A stretch of DNA of 64,000 nt from Tetrahymena elliotti 4EA (taxonomy: Eukaryota > Ciliophora > Oligohymenophorea > Hymenostomatida > Tetrahymenidae): positions 1,412,899 to 1,476,898 of the forward strand of contig JH720302.1 of NCBI GenBank assembly GCA_000231825.2, read 5' to 3'. The translations under genes were made by a program, and so were the position numbers. This document shows positions 11,728-25,510 of this stretch, one piece after another (position 1 is the first letter of the stretch; each line of letters opens with the position of its first letter). Below the pieces are notes generated by a model. It saw nothing but the letters and a program-made list of their open reading frames with translations. It had not been told where the DNA came from and made no database searches.

Positions 11728-13008
11728 TCAACTAAAATAATTATCCCAATGAGAGTATCTGCTCATATAAGTTATTTGTGGTTCTATCTCTTTGTAGTAA
11801 GCTGATAAAGAGAATATTTATAATAGATTGTCTTCCATTTTTTAAGTAATCACATTTAAAAAGTCTTGGACTGATGGCTCAAAACCTACAAGTTATTTCA
11901 GCTTAAATTAGATTTTATTGTCATTTATTACTAAGAATTGTAGAGCTTTTTCAATTCTTTCTTTTTATTGACTGAGAGATTTAGTTTTCTAAACGAGTAA
12001 AATAATTTAGTAAAAAGAATCGAAGTTGTAATAATCTTCACCATCATATTCAATAGTTTACATAAGCATTTGAAATAAGTTCTCAAAGTCAATATTTTAA
12101 TTTTGGAATCTATACTGATAGCTGAATGAAAGATATTGCAAATATTTATTTAGCAAGAAAGGTGTCTATTTTTAGTTCACTATTCCTTCCAAAGCTTCTT
12201 CACATAACTCAAACTAATCCAGTTTAATCAACACTTCACAATAATAAACAATGGTTTATTAGTCTTTTGGATTTATTTGAAGAGCTTAATTGTATATTTC
12301 TAGAGCTGCAAATAAATTTTCACTTTGATTTTCTTCATTTTAAGTAAGAAGCATGGCTAATAACTGCATAGTTAGAGTATTATTTGGCTAAGCTTTGAGA
12401 GATTTTTCAAGAAATTAAGCACATTCGTTAAAAATTTCTTAATTATTTTAGTCTAAAAAGAATTTATAGAGGCTTTCTTTGCCTATTTGATGATATATCC
12501 ATGCTATTTCCTCTTTATTTAATTAACTTAGAGTATTCTCAAAGAGCTCATCTTCATTATCCATTCTTTATTCTTTGCTTTCTTACTATTTATAACCATC
12601 TAAGATTATTTTTTTAGTACCTTAATGATTCTCTGGTTCTAGAGTCAGTAAGGCCATAGATAGAGAGAGATAGTAGTAAATGTCTTTTTGTTTACTTTAT
12701 TTTTCATAAAGGTCTATTAATTGTCTTGAAAATTTCTTAGCTTTTTCACATGATTGATTGTTCAAAACATGTAGAAGATAAGTATTATTTTTATAATAGT
12801 ATGGAGACTGGTTATGAACTTTGTTTAAGATGCTAATAGATTTCTTTGGGTCTGAAAATTGCTCACTGAAGCCATAGATGCTTTGGAGTTCAGGATGAGA
12901 ATCTTTTGTTGTTGATAAAAGCTCCTAAGATAGAGATTTGCATTATTCTACTTAGAAGTCAAACTAAAGTTGTCTAATTTATTGTAATTACTATTCAAAA
13001 TTTTGCAT
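11728..13008 (-). CDS. TPR-like helical repeat protein
   Basis: Single exon of 426 codons plus TGA. The sequence is rich in Leu, Gln, Glu, Lys and Tyr and reads as paired amphipathic helices. About residues 195-265 fit tetratricopeptide-type repeats: a helix ending LEKSLKAQPNNTLTM, then a helix pair ALEIYNQALQINPKD, where ALxxxPxxxx spacing is typical of TPR. Further helical pairs lie on both sides but are too diverged to number. No signal peptide or membrane span. TPR arrays mediate protein-protein contact; the partner is unknown. The start is the first ATG of the frame. Seven of its first sixteen codons are glutamine, four of them TAA or TAG. Confidence 0.8.
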
Positions 13009-14994
13009 TTTTGATAAAATTTTCAAAATAACAAACTAATTTGATTTTTTGATGACAATTCCAATGATTTTTTATTTTTTTGATTATCAATCAAATCATG
13101 CTTCAACGAAATTTAATATAGGGCTTGATATTTATTCCTATTTCAGTAATAAATTATCGAGTAAGATATTATTTTAAGGTTGTAAATAAATTAATTACAA
13201 GCTCGTTTGCAATTAATTTTCCTTCTGTAATCAATCCATTTAAAAATAGAACAATCATACAGTTAAATAAAACTATCTAGAAAAATTCTAAACGAATTCT
13301 CATATTTTAGATCTTTTATTGCCATCCAATCAATTAAAAGAGTATTGAATTAAATAAAAAGACATTTCAGCTAAAAACCTAACCAAATAAAAAATATTTA
13401 TTTTAAAATATGTAAACCACCTTCTCTCTTTTTGATCTTTAAATATTTCTCTTTTTGATGCATTTTATTAGAAATGATGTTTCGCACTTATTTTAGCTGA
13501 TTACATAATTTAAATAAATATTTACAAAATCTCAATGAAAAAACAATATTATTTTATGTTTAAGCAAAACAATAAATGCTTTGAAGTTATTGAAGATATA
13601 AAAATTTAAAAAAACATATTATTTATTCACACTCATTTAAAATTAATCTCAGTAAAAAAACAAAAATAAATATTTTAGTAAGATTTTTGATAAATAAAAA
13701 TTTTCATTTCATTTTAGTTGAGTTCTATCTAAACAAATTAATGGAAAACTTATTGAAATTAAATAAAATAGTTATACCAAAATCAAAATCAAAATTATTT
13801 ATTAATAAATCAGTGTAATCATTTTGAGGTGTGAGCTTCAATAGATAAAATTTTTTGCTCTTTTAGAAACTAAAAAATTAGTGTAAAAAAGAATCGCAAA
13901 ATTTATTTTTATCATTTTAAATAACAATTCTGCATTCTTTAAGGACAAAAACATGTTATTCTTTTAAAAAACGTAATATCTTGAAAACATAATTAAAATA
14001 AAGTCATCAAAATAGAATATTTTAATGATATTTTTATGTAAAATAGATTTGATAAATGAACTAATTTTAGAGCTTATTAATAAAAAGATATACAAAAATT
14101 TAATAGTTAAATAATAATTAGATGTTTTATTGTACAGACTATTGTTTCTGTTAAATCAGCTTAAAAGAAAGCTAACAGCTGCTACTATGTTAAAGTTTTT
14201 TCTAAAAATAAATGCAAACAAAGAAATAAATAATAAAAATAAATAATCTTTTTTAGTTTTTAAATTTAAAATACTTACCAAAAATCATCAAAAAGTTATT
14301 AAATTACATTATTATAAAAAAAAATCTGGAGCTCGGTGATTTCGAATACATTTTTGTTTTTTTAAATATTAAATTCGAATTTGATTCGAATGGCAAATTT
14401 GTAACTTATTTGAATAATAGTATTTTTAATTTCGAAGAGAATACGCAAAAATCCATAAAATTGGTTTCATTTTTATCAATATTGAAAAATAAATATTTTA
14501 AATTTGCTATAAATAATATGTATGAAGTTATCAAAAGAGAAAAGATATTTATTTTAGTTGTTAAACAGTAATTAATTAAGTAATATTTGACAGTATTTAT
14601 TTTATTTTCTGAGATTAGAACAATAAATTATTGAGAATAATCAAGTAATAAGTAATAGAAGAAATTTAGATCTATTTACTCTTTTTCTCATTAAAAAACA
14701 AAAGTAAATTATGAATGCATTTTTATTTTGTCTCAACAATTTCTTTGGTCTCAATTACATTTGTTTGGAAATAAAGAAAAATAAAAAGATTATGTATTCA
14801 AACATTTTTTATAAAATATTTCACAGTAAATGTATTAATATTATCACAAAAAAGGGTAAATATGGAGACAGTAATAAATTTTGCTTATAAGCTGGATGGA
14901 ATAGATTGTAATTAGTTAAATAATTCTATTTAGTATTTAATTATTAAAAAGAAAAACACAAATAAACAATTCTTTTAATTTTATTTAATGTAGT
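13009..14994. other. Intergenic spacer
   Basis: AT-rich, no protein-like frame. Contains four TTCGAA palindromes in 96 bp (14341-14436), listed under findings. Confidence 0.5.
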
Positions 14995-17900
14995 TCAAGC
15001 TTTTTATGGAGTGTTTTTATATGCAAAACCACGTTTTAAATCATGTTTTGTTTCTTTTATTAACTAATTTACATAATCAAACTCTTATTTTTCTAAATCA
15101 ACTAAATATATTTTATTGAAAAAATAATTATTTAAAATTTATCCTTGAATTAATTTTTATAAAAAAACGAAATTATTACCACTGTCAACGTCACTATTGT
15201 TAAAATCTGCTTCAGAGTGATAAGAAAGATGCTCAGTAGATTCTCTAGCAGATGGTTTATCAAATGAATCTCTTGAAGGACTTCTTTGCATTTAACTTGT
15301 ATCTAAAATAGGTTTAACTCTATTTACTCTACGCATTAGTTCTATATTACCATTAATTTTTTGAGCCAGAGTAGCCTTTAAAACATTTTATGCTTCCTAA
15401 TTAAATATATAAAAAGAAAATTTTATTAAATTAAAAGTAAAGTAAGATAATTTTCTACATCAGAGCTATCCAAAGAAACAAGATTTTCCCTTAAAATAGA
15501 AGTAATTCTCAAAATTAAGTCTGGGAGATTATTTTTCTTATAATCCAAATAGTATTACTCTTTATTTTTTTCTATTCCAATACACTATTTTAAATATAAA
15601 ATTTAAATATTTATTCTAAAAAGGAAAAATATTAAATTTAATCAGATTAACACTGCTGCATATTAATTTCATTTTTATTTTAAACCTATTTCTAGTCATA
15701 ATAAAATAAAAAACCCTCTCAATTTCCTTTGTAAAAATTTTATTTTATCATTTTAATATTATATTTTTTGTTTATTTTACATTCATGATCTTTTGCATTT
15801 TTAAACTTGCTTCTTCAAAATTTTTGAAGAGAAAAACAAATCCCTTAGTCTCTTTTCATATTTTTTTGCAATTTTTCCAAAATTTTTGTATAATGGGAGA
15901 GTGGGTGTCAAACAATAGATATAGAAAGATTAACCAATATTTGATCAATTATAATTGATTATCATAACAAGAAAATAGAATTTTATTTCAAGTAATATAA
16001 ATTTAGATCTTCTCTTTTGTTTGATTTTTTGAGGGATTTAAATTGGTAGAGTTTATGATCTATTATTTGATTGTAAGATTGAATAAAATAAAATTTTAAT
16101 TTACTCTTTCTAATTTCATGAGAGTACGAATCATCCAATCGTAAACTCTTGACTCTATCAAATGACAATTCTCAGCTTTGTCACTGGTATCTTTGTATTT
16201 TTAGTATATTTCATCAATTTGCAGTTTGTCTTATTTTATTTCTATTTTTTCAATAGGGAAGATTTCTTGTTTTAATCTATGCAACTATGATTTAAGTTCC
16301 TCATTTTTCTTTTTTAATGTGTCAATTTTTTTTTCATAGTCAGAAATTGAAATGAGTAAATGACTGTAAGTGTGTTCTCTATTTAAAAATTTATGAACTA
16401 TTTCTCCTGCATCATTAACTCCCTTTTTATTTTATAAAATATCTCTTATTCCCTGATTTTAAAATAAAAAATTGAATTACAGTTGAAGCTTTTATTTTTT
16501 AAAAAGCTTGTTCAATACCCTAGTACTTTTTCATTTCACTTTCCATTTTTTTCTTTAAAAAGGTGCTCAAAAATTAATGGACAAGTAAGAGTTTTCTCCA
16601 TTTTTTCTATTTTTTTAAAAATAAAGGAATAATTAAAACAAATAAATTTCATTTAAATTTACAAGGTTTAGATCTCTGATATCGTTAGCAGCTATTTCAG
16701 CAATTTCTTATTGTCTTTTAATTCTTTCATCCCTTTGCTTTTCTAATTCTGTTTATTCCATTAACTATTTCTTAAAATTCTCCAAATAAGTTTCTCTGTC
16801 TTTATTTTCTTCTTCTTTTGCCTTTATTTTATTTAAGAGTATTTAAAACATACCAAATTCTCCAAAAAAATAAATACTTTCAAAACATGTTCTAAAGCTT
16901 AGTGGGCTTTTCCTTCTTTTTATACAATTTACTGCTACTTTAAGACAGCATTAGTAAGCACTGATTCGCCCAATTCTAGAGTATCTTCAGTGCTGTGTGC
17001 TTTAAGTTTGTATGCAATAATATCATTCTTTATAATAAAAAAATACTTTAATTTCTTGAATTATTAAAACTGTTTACTTTCATTCTATCAAGCATGTGTT
17101 CATATGTCTTTTTATTCATTTCAGCTTCTTCTTAAAGACATTTGGTACTTTCAAATTCTTACTCTAAGTCTTAATAAACCTTGATTAAAAATGAAATGAA
17201 ATGATTTAATAAAACTTATTTGCTGCTTTAATTAATAATTGATTGATGAATATATTGATTAATAGCATTCAAATGAATATTTGTGCTACAAAAATTTAAA
17301 ACTTCTTTTGATAATTAAAAGTTAATAATTAATTATTTGTTTATCAGTAATTTTTCCAAATAAAATGATAAAATCGCATACATCTCCTGCTCCATCTGTG
17401 CGAATAAGTAGAGTTTTTTCTTAATTCTTCATCTTGTCTATGTCTGACTAGCATTTTAATATAGATTAAAAAACAATTTAGCATTCATTGAATAAACAAA
17501 CAAAGTGATTTATAAATAAATAATACATACTCTCATTAATTAGATTTCTTTCTCGCGTTTGTCTGATTTACTTCTTAAAATGTTAAATGATTTTTTCAAG
17601 CTATTTAAATTTCCATCAACTTCTCTTTCTTAGTTTTTCTAGTATTTTACATAATGAATAGTTAAAATTAATCCCACTTTTCATACATCTTTTGCATTTT
17701 TTGTTTAAAATAATTCAAATAAGATATCTCCTAATTTACTTTATGAGAATCAGAAAGCTAAGGATAATAATCTTTTTCATGTCCAAGAATATCATGAATG
17801 TCGTTGGTCCTGAGTAAATGATAATTTGAGTAAAGAGCATCAAAATAAAATAAAATTACTTATAGTATTTATCTAAAGATCTTAAAGCAACAAAAACCTA

Positions 17901-18207
17901 AGACTAGTTTAAAGTTTACTAATTCTAAGTATTCAAGTTAGTTGTAGAACTATTATTGTTTTGAGTGGTGTTGTTAGTATTCTATACAGCTGAATTATTA
18001 TTTGTAGTATTTAAAAAAACTGAACTACCATACAAAGCTCTCTTTTACCCATTAGGGGTCTCCTTATTAAATCTCCTATCTAAATTCTTAACGCTTGAAT
18101 AGTTCTTGTTTTAGTTAATCTATTTATTTTATTATGATATTATATATTTTATCCAACAAACGAACAAATGTTTAAATTCTCACATCTGGAAGCTAGACTG
18201 ATGACAT
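14995..18207 (-). CDS. Coiled-coil protein, outer-dynein-arm docking-complex-like
   Basis: Thirteen exons: 18207-18184, 18119-17860, 17809-17740, 17638-17531, 17447-17382, 17179-17078, 17027-16878, 16821-16663, 16606-16481, 16452-16105, 15584-15459, 15396-15180, 15101-14995. They sum to 1863 nt (620 aa plus TGA). Ten of the twelve junctions fall between codons. The body is almost all coiled coil. The segment AFQKIKASTGIRD followed by EIVHKFLNRE, and KKTYEHMLDRMKNDIIAYKL earlier, resemble the CCDC63/CCDC114/CCDC151 family, whose members (about 560-670 aa) dock outer dynein arms on axonemal doublets. A Ser-rich tail follows. Assignment to one subunit is not possible by eye. The first exon (8 codons, donor GTGAGA) and the junction at 17639-17739 are the least certain parts. 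Introns range from 28 to 520 nt. Confidence 0.75.
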
Positions 18208-19727
18208 TTCTCACAATATTTAATTCTATATTTAATTATTTTTATGGATTCGCTTCACTATTTACAAAATTCAAATGTAGACTCTGTCTTCTAGCCTTTT
18301 AATTCTTTATTTATTTACTGATTACTTGCTTTGTTGCTTGTTTCAAGATATCTTTTTAAGAATCAAAAAAACTTAACAAAAAAATTAATAAACTAGTAAA
18401 ATTTTTAGAATACCAGTTTTAAGCCAATTTATACTTTTCAATTAAAATGCATAACTCTTTATTAATTTCTTTTCTTAACAAATAAATAAAGCCATTAAAA
18501 CTACACATACATTTTTAAGTTCTAGTGAGAACTTATAAAAATCATATAATATTTTTAAATTTATTTTATTCTAATTAAATCTACTCTGGCTTTATATTTT
18601 TTTCAATCTTAAATAAATTAAAAATTCCTAATTCACAATCAATATTTATTATCTTCTCTTCAAAAAAGATTATTTTTTAAGTATTTTTGAACTAAATAAT
18701 TACTATTGTTTATTATTTAATCACTCTAATTAAACAAAAATTTAGTGCTTTAACTTTAAAAAAACCAATAGCATGTAAAATAGATAAAGTAAAAATATGA
18801 AGATATCTTACTTATCATCCTTTGTGAAACTCTATAGATAAATAATATATTATTAGAGTTTTACAATAAAATTTTAATTTGAGTTTAATAAAAAAGGATT
18901 TCAATTAATTTTTTGTTAGGTAATTTGATTATTATTAAATTTGAAAAATAAAAAAAGTTTTCCAATCAGCTTTAAAATTTTTTTTAGTTTAAATCTCTTC
19001 TTTCAAATCAACATTTATTTATAATTTTCAAATGCTATTTTCAATGATATTTTAACAAATGAATAATTGGATTGTTGATTTTCAAAATTAAATAATAATT
19101 GAAAGTGTTTTAATGATAGAAATAAAATCAAAAATGTTAAATATTTTCTGTAAATAAAATATTAATTAATTTTTTAAACATAGAATGACTTAAAGATAAA
19201 GCATTTTCTTTTATTTAGACAATTCTTTTAATTATTATTCCAAATATTTTAAGAAATAAATTTTCTTAATTTATTCTTACAATTACTTATTAACATTCTT
19301 GATTAATTTAAACAGCTTTTAAAATATCTAATTACATTTTAATAAATTTAATAAATAAATAATTTATTTTATCTAAAAAATTGAAGATGAGAGGAAAAAG
19401 AATGAATTTTTGGATAAATTTGATGAAAAATGAGTAAGAAAAAAGATCAAAATTAAGCAGTTTACATGTAAGAAAATAAAATACAATTAAAAGAATCATT
19501 TTAATTTATTTATTAGCATAGTAATAATATAAAATAACATCCAAATTTCTATCATCTTATTAGATTATTTGTGTTAATATATGTGTTTAAACACTAACTT
19601 TATGATTAGGAAAAATAATTGGTTTTGTTGATAGGGTTGTATTTGTGAATTAATAAATTAATCAACTATTTATCAATAAAAATCTATTGATTTTGTTGAT
19701 TGATTGAGATATAGATCAATTAATCAA
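18208..19727. other. Intergenic spacer
   Basis: AT-rich with runs of ATTGAT/ATCAAT-like short repeats near 19660-19735. No gene seen. Confidence 0.5.
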
Positions 19728-22615
19728 TCATTCTTATTATTAGTTAATTTCTTCTTGGCTTTATTATCCTTCACCAATTTATTAATCATTCTCATCTTCT
19801 TCAGGAACCATTTCGTCTAATAATTCAAAAATAGCATATTTTATGTCCTTAAGGTTCTTTAAGGTTGTAGCAATATTTTCATGCTCTTCATTAGCTCCCT
19901 TTTAAATGACTTCCATCATATATCTATGTAATCTACATCTATTCAAGTCAGTTAAGATCTTTTCTTCAATATCTATTATAAAATTTAAGTTTAATTAGCA
20001 TCAATAAAAGTAAAGAAATAATGGAATTACTTTTTCTATCCTTGACATATGTGGTAAATTCAACATAAATGTTAGAAATAGCATTCTTTTATTTAGAAAT
20101 TTTATTTAAGGTTTCATCAATTTTTTTCTAAAATTCAATTTCCTAATTCTTTATATTAATTTAATAAATATTCTTTTTAGAAATAAGGTTTACTTACATT
20201 TCTATTTTCCTTGAGCTTTAAGATTTCTTCTTCAAGTTCCTTAATAGTTTTCTTAATTAATTCAGCATCAACTTCTTTATCTGAACCACCACTAGTGTTC
20301 ATTAAAGCATTTTCAAGGTTTCCTCTGGCTTTTGTTTCATCTTCTTGTAATTATCTAACTTCTTGCTATTGAAATATAAACAAATATCATTTAAATTAAA
20401 AATTTTCTATAATTTTGGTTTACTTCAATGGCATCGATTTGCTTTTCGTATTTGTTGAAAGATTCATCTCTGTTTTCATATTTCTTTTTTAAACTTGATA
20501 GCTTTTCTATTTAAAAAAATATATATTTTTTAGTTTTTTAACTATTTGAAATTAATAATGAATTACCAATTTGACTCTTTTCTTCTTGCTTAAGTTCTTC
20601 AAGAGTTTTTCCACTGGGAGAAACAGTTTTTTAATAGAAACTCTTAATTAAATTAATCTACAAAGCATTAAGATCCTTAAGTTTTTGCTTATCTTATTCT
20701 AATTATTTTTCAAGATCTTTTGTGTCATCAGAAGAAATCTTGTGATTGTTGAAAAGCTTAATTCTCTTTTAAATAGTTTAAATCATTTGCTTAGTATTAT
20801 TAATATGTTCTTATCTGTTAATTCTACCAGCAATTTGATCAATTTCCAAATTGACTTCCAAAGAAGCAATTTCCTTTTATTTTTAAAATATTATTATTAA
20901 TTACAATCTCTTGACAAATTTTAATATAATCTTACGAATTTAAGCTTTTAAACACCTTCAGAAAGGTTATGGATGGTATTATCTAAGTTATTGGTATTTT
21001 CCAAATCAGCCTTTTATAATTCTTTAAGACGTGCAATTTCTAACTTCTTAGTCTTAATATTCTATTGGATTTGCTCTAACTTAGCTTATAAATCAGAACT
21101 AATATTTTTTAATTGAAAAATCATTCAAAAATTCAAATTAAAAATAAAATAAAAAGTATTTTAAATGTTTTAATTTTAAATAAGAAATTAATTCTTACAT
21201 AATTTCGTCTTTATTAGCACTTATGCTTATCTTTTCTTTCATTTACTCCTTTTCAACCATTTTATGATTGATTTAGATATTCAATTAATTAATTTCTTCC
21301 TTTCTGCGGGTTTGCTATTAATGGAGTTCATCACGATAACCTTCGAGGATTCCTTCTTCTTTAGCTATGGTGGTGTTGGCTTCTTGCATTCTAATAGTGT
21401 CATCGGAGATATCAAGATTCTTGCCTAATAAAGCTTTTCTGCATTCCTAATAACTATCTTCAGTTCTGTTGAAGTGAGAGTGCTTAGCTAGATTGTTTAT
21501 AATCAAAAAATATTAGAAAGATTTAAAAAAAAGATACAAATATGAATAAAAATTTATTAATAATAAAATTTAAATTGATTTGTCTAATAACAAATAAAAT
21601 CAAAGAAAGATATGAACTGAATCAATTTTTTTTAATTTAATTTTGAAATTTGTATTTCAAGCGATTATTTAGAGTGAATAAAATAAATTATTTAGCAAAG
21701 AAATAAATCAATAACTATCTCTCGCATTCATTTATTTATAAATGTATTGACTGATTGATTGACTGAATGGTAGATGGATTGTTAATTTTTGAATGAGAAA
21801 TAACAATAATAAAAAAAAATTAAACTCAGCTCATTCTACAATCATAGTAGCTAAGCAAGTAAATAAATAAAAGATAAATTTGGTAGACTAGGCTATTGCT
21901 TGCTTGTTTTGGCTAAACTTTTGTTTATCTATATGCTGAATGATATATTTTAACTAATTTTTATTCTCTCTATTTTCATTTTTTATTCATTTTGTTTTCT
22001 TTACAAAAATTAAAATTACATGTAAGATCTTCTTCTTGAATCTTGATAAGCTTCATGCCTTTAATCATTTCTTGGGTCTTATCAAAAAGGTCTTTCCATT
22101 TAGTAGCATTAAGGGTTCTTTCATGAATTTTAGGTTGGAAAACTTCTCTATTAATGTTTTCAAAGTTCTTTTCTAAGCCTGTGGTTACGATAGTTTTGTA
22201 ATCAGGGAAAATTGAAGTTTCATTGATCATATATCTCTTATCAATAGCTATTTTTAAATATTAAAATTAATAAAAATGATCAAATTGTTGCGCTTTCTTT
22301 GCTCAAATGATTAAAATGATATTTTAGAAAAAGAGCAAAAGAAAGCAGAATTCTAAGCAATAGTAATTAAACTGAATTAATTGTTGAAATATGTAAATGA
22401 AGGTATGTTTAGAAGTGAAAATTAAATTCTCATTTACTGCCAGGAATATAGTCGGGTCTAGAAGTCTTGTCAGAAACAACTGCATATAAGCCAACTGAAA
22501 TAATTGCTACTACCAAGCCTACAATAACCCAGTTTTCCTGAACAAAACCTTGGGTTTTTTAAGCTAAGCTCTAACGTGGGTTATTTGTAAATTTATTAAG
22601 GTCTCCTTAACTCAT
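19728..22615 (-). CDS. Membrane-anchored long coiled-coil protein
   Basis: Nine exons (22615-22438, 22247-22020, 21487-21199, 21098-20936, 20873-20567, 20506-20424, 20365-20198, 20148-20031, 19972-19728) sum to 1779 nt, 592 aa plus TGA, with every splice phase agreeing. Residues about 31-52 (WVIVGLVVAIISVGLYAVV) form one membrane span close to the N-terminus, without a cleavable signal, so the rest likely faces one compartment as a type II or signal-anchored protein. A short folded stretch (about 60-135) precedes roughly 430 residues of heptad-like Lys/Glu/Leu/Gln/Ile sequence. The acidic, Gln-rich tail ends the protein. The overall layout recalls tethers or golgin-like proteins, but I recognise no family. 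Codon use in exons 2 and 3 is GC-richer than the spacers, as expected of an expressed gene. Confidence 0.8.
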
Positions 22616-24851
22616 AGTTAGTGAATTATAGTTTGTTTGTTTGTTACCTATTTTAATCAATCAGTAATTGTCTATTAATTAAATTTTCAATTCTTGAAAT
22701 TATATTCAAAGTATTATTTTACCGCTTTTCTTTTTCAATTTTTTTCTTGATTAATTTCTAACAAATACTCTCACTCACTTTTCATGCAAATCTTTATATG
22801 CTTATAAATATACACTCAATAAACAAATATATAGAGAGATAGATATATATAAATGTAAAAAGTACTACTTATTAGCTAACTAACTAGCTAACTATCTATC
22901 TAACTATTTATTTATCAATCTAATTAATTAATTTCAAACTATCAAAAAATTAAAATAAATTAATAAAATAATAGCTAACAAAAAACAATCAAACAAATAA
23001 ATAAATACAAAAAAAGATTCAGCATTTATGTATTAAGTGGATTTTATATTCTAAATTTTTTTATCATGAAAATTTTCATAATTTGTAAGATTTATGAAAT
23101 TTATTTGCTAAATTTTAAGCAAATTTCAACTTTTTCATAAATTTTTATTTTTTAGCACAGAAAAAAGTTTACTTAACTTCTGATTTTTCTAATAGTTAAG
23201 TACTCAGGAAATTAATTAGAAGCACTAATTTTTCTTGCTCTTAATTATTTTGTTAGTCAATTTTATCTATTTTTGATTGAAATTTGCTCCTCTTCCTCCA
23301 CATCCAGATACTTTTTAAAATTATATTACTATTATTAAAATTAATATTCTCATCAAAATTATCATTAAGAATTCATAGTCATTTTCATCTTGCTCATTTG
23401 ATATTAAATCTAATATTTTTAATTTTTTTCTTTTAATTAGAAGGTATGATCACAAGTATTTTCTACAAGCAAGTCAATTTATCTAAAATAGAAAATTTTC
23501 ACATTTTCCTTCAAATTACTTATAAATTTTTAAAAATTGTTTCAAATAATTACCTTTAAAAAAAATAAATATTAATTTGCTCAAAATTATTTCACAAAAA
23601 GATAAATAAAGTATCAGTATTCATTTATTTATTCAATGTTTACATCATCACTTTTTTTAAAAAATTCAAAATGCAAAATAAAATAAATTCTCAATCTCAT
23701 TCAGCCTGATTAATCAACACTTGTGAGTTTTTTATTTTTTAAATTATTTTCATACAAATTTTTGACACTTGGTAAAAATATTTATCTTGCTTTTGCTAGA
23801 ATAAATTAAATACACTCATAGTTAGTACAAATTTATCTTTAACTCAACAAATTTGTATTTTGATTAAATTATGTTAGAGCACATAATTTCATATGTTAGC
23901 AAATTAAATAATCTCTAATTACTTTAGATCTCAATATTAAATATATCTTAAATTATTTTCAACTATTCTTTATTCCTTTATTATTAATAATTTCATAAAA
24001 TAATTTTCTAAAATTAGAAATCAAATTTTAAAAAAAAAAGCTTATCTACTCAAAATAGATAGTTGTTAATTAAAAAACACAAAATTAAATACTATTCAAT
24101 TAGTATTAGGAAAAATATTTGAAGTTTCAAACTCAAATAATTTTTTGAGGTAAATATTTGAATTTGATTATCAGCATGATTTCATCTTATGATTATATAT
24201 ATTGTTTATTCTTGATATACTTTTCTGCCGTATTTTCTAGGAAATAGAAGTAATGATTCATAAAGTCTATTAGCTCAAGAGTATTTAACTTTATTTACAA
24301 TTTTTGTGTTTAAAGCTCCCATGTGTGATCCAAGAACAGACTAAAATTTTAATCTCTCATAAACTAATAATTTCTAGAGAAACAGGGTAAAAAAAAGTCC
24401 AAAAAAACAAGAAATTAATGTTTTTAAAAATTATTTATTGAATTTCACTCCAGTTTGCAAAATTTCAAAATACTATACTCTCTCGTTAAAAAGATCCAAC
24501 TGAACTCTGAGAATATATCATTTTTAAGATACATTTTTTAAAAACCCTCAATTTCTCTTGGAAATACCAGCCGAATTTTGAGAGTCATTTGCTGAAAACT
24601 ATTGTGAAATATTTTTAAATATTTTTTTTTGTTTTTGCCAATAATAAAATTAAGTTTTATATTTGTAAAATTGTAAAAATAATCTGATTGTAACAGGTCA
24701 ATAAAAATTTCGTTCAGGTTAAAAATATTATTTTAAATTCTTTAATTTTCCTAGAACTAATTTAGGATAAGAACAGTATTTGAGATTTTTCGATATTCCA
24801 TAAAAATTAAAGCTACTTTCTGCCAATAAAAAAATATCTATCTTAAATGGA

Positions 24852-25105
24852 TTCCTCATATCTTTTCACTTCATAAAATATCTTTAAAATGATTGAAAAT
24901 TTATAAATTTAATATTAAAGGATAGATAGTTGGTTAGTTACCCATACTGAAAATAATTTGATTTTCTAATTTAAAGATATCTCCATCTTCAATAGATTTC
25001 TCTTATCTAATTTGGCTTTATAAAAAATATTTCACAGGATTCTGAATTAATAAAATTTAATATTCAATGATAGTTAGTTGTCCATACTTAAATTAAATGT
25101 ATTTT
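24852..25105. repeat. Two-copy diverged direct repeat (~147 bp unit)
   Basis: AATTTAATATT followed by a GATAG(a)TAGTT block and CCATACT recurs at about 24909 and 25056, with upstream CTTTATAAAAAATAT-like and TTCATAAAATATCTT-like segments also in register. Identity is moderate, so this is an old duplication. Confidence 0.5.
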
Positions 25106-25510
25106 GTATTGATTCTATTCTGAATTTTTAGAGCATAATTTTTAGTAAATTATCCAGCTCAACCAAAATATTAGTAAAATTAATAAATTCTATTTCATTA
25201 TTTAGCTTTAAAATCTATTTTTTTTTATTTAAAAACTATTTCTCAGATAGCTTTAGTAATCGTTAATATTGAGTTAGAGTCATTCATATAAATGATCTAC
25301 AAAACTTTAACATTTTAATATCTCGAATATAAATATTACTTTATGTAATTTTAATTAAAGTTGTTTAAATTAATTTTAGAATAGAAAAAAACAATTCATG
25401 ATTGCAAAATGCTTTTGGGCATATTTTTAAGAAATTAATTTTTCAGTAAATTTAATTAATAATTAAAATATAATGAATTAATAGTATTGTGAGTAATTAT
25501 ATTAATAATT

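Noticed and set aside
15983..16168. Minus-strand frame of 61 codons starting MSFDRVKSLRL
   Set aside because: Its first part is a wrong-frame reading of the exon ending at 16105 and the rest lies in the 520-nt intron.
23076..24350. Minus-strand open stretches at 23076-23369 and about 24133-24350
   Set aside because: No ATG, no domain, and open frames of this length are expected by chance when only TGA is a stop; the first also seems to break near its upper end.
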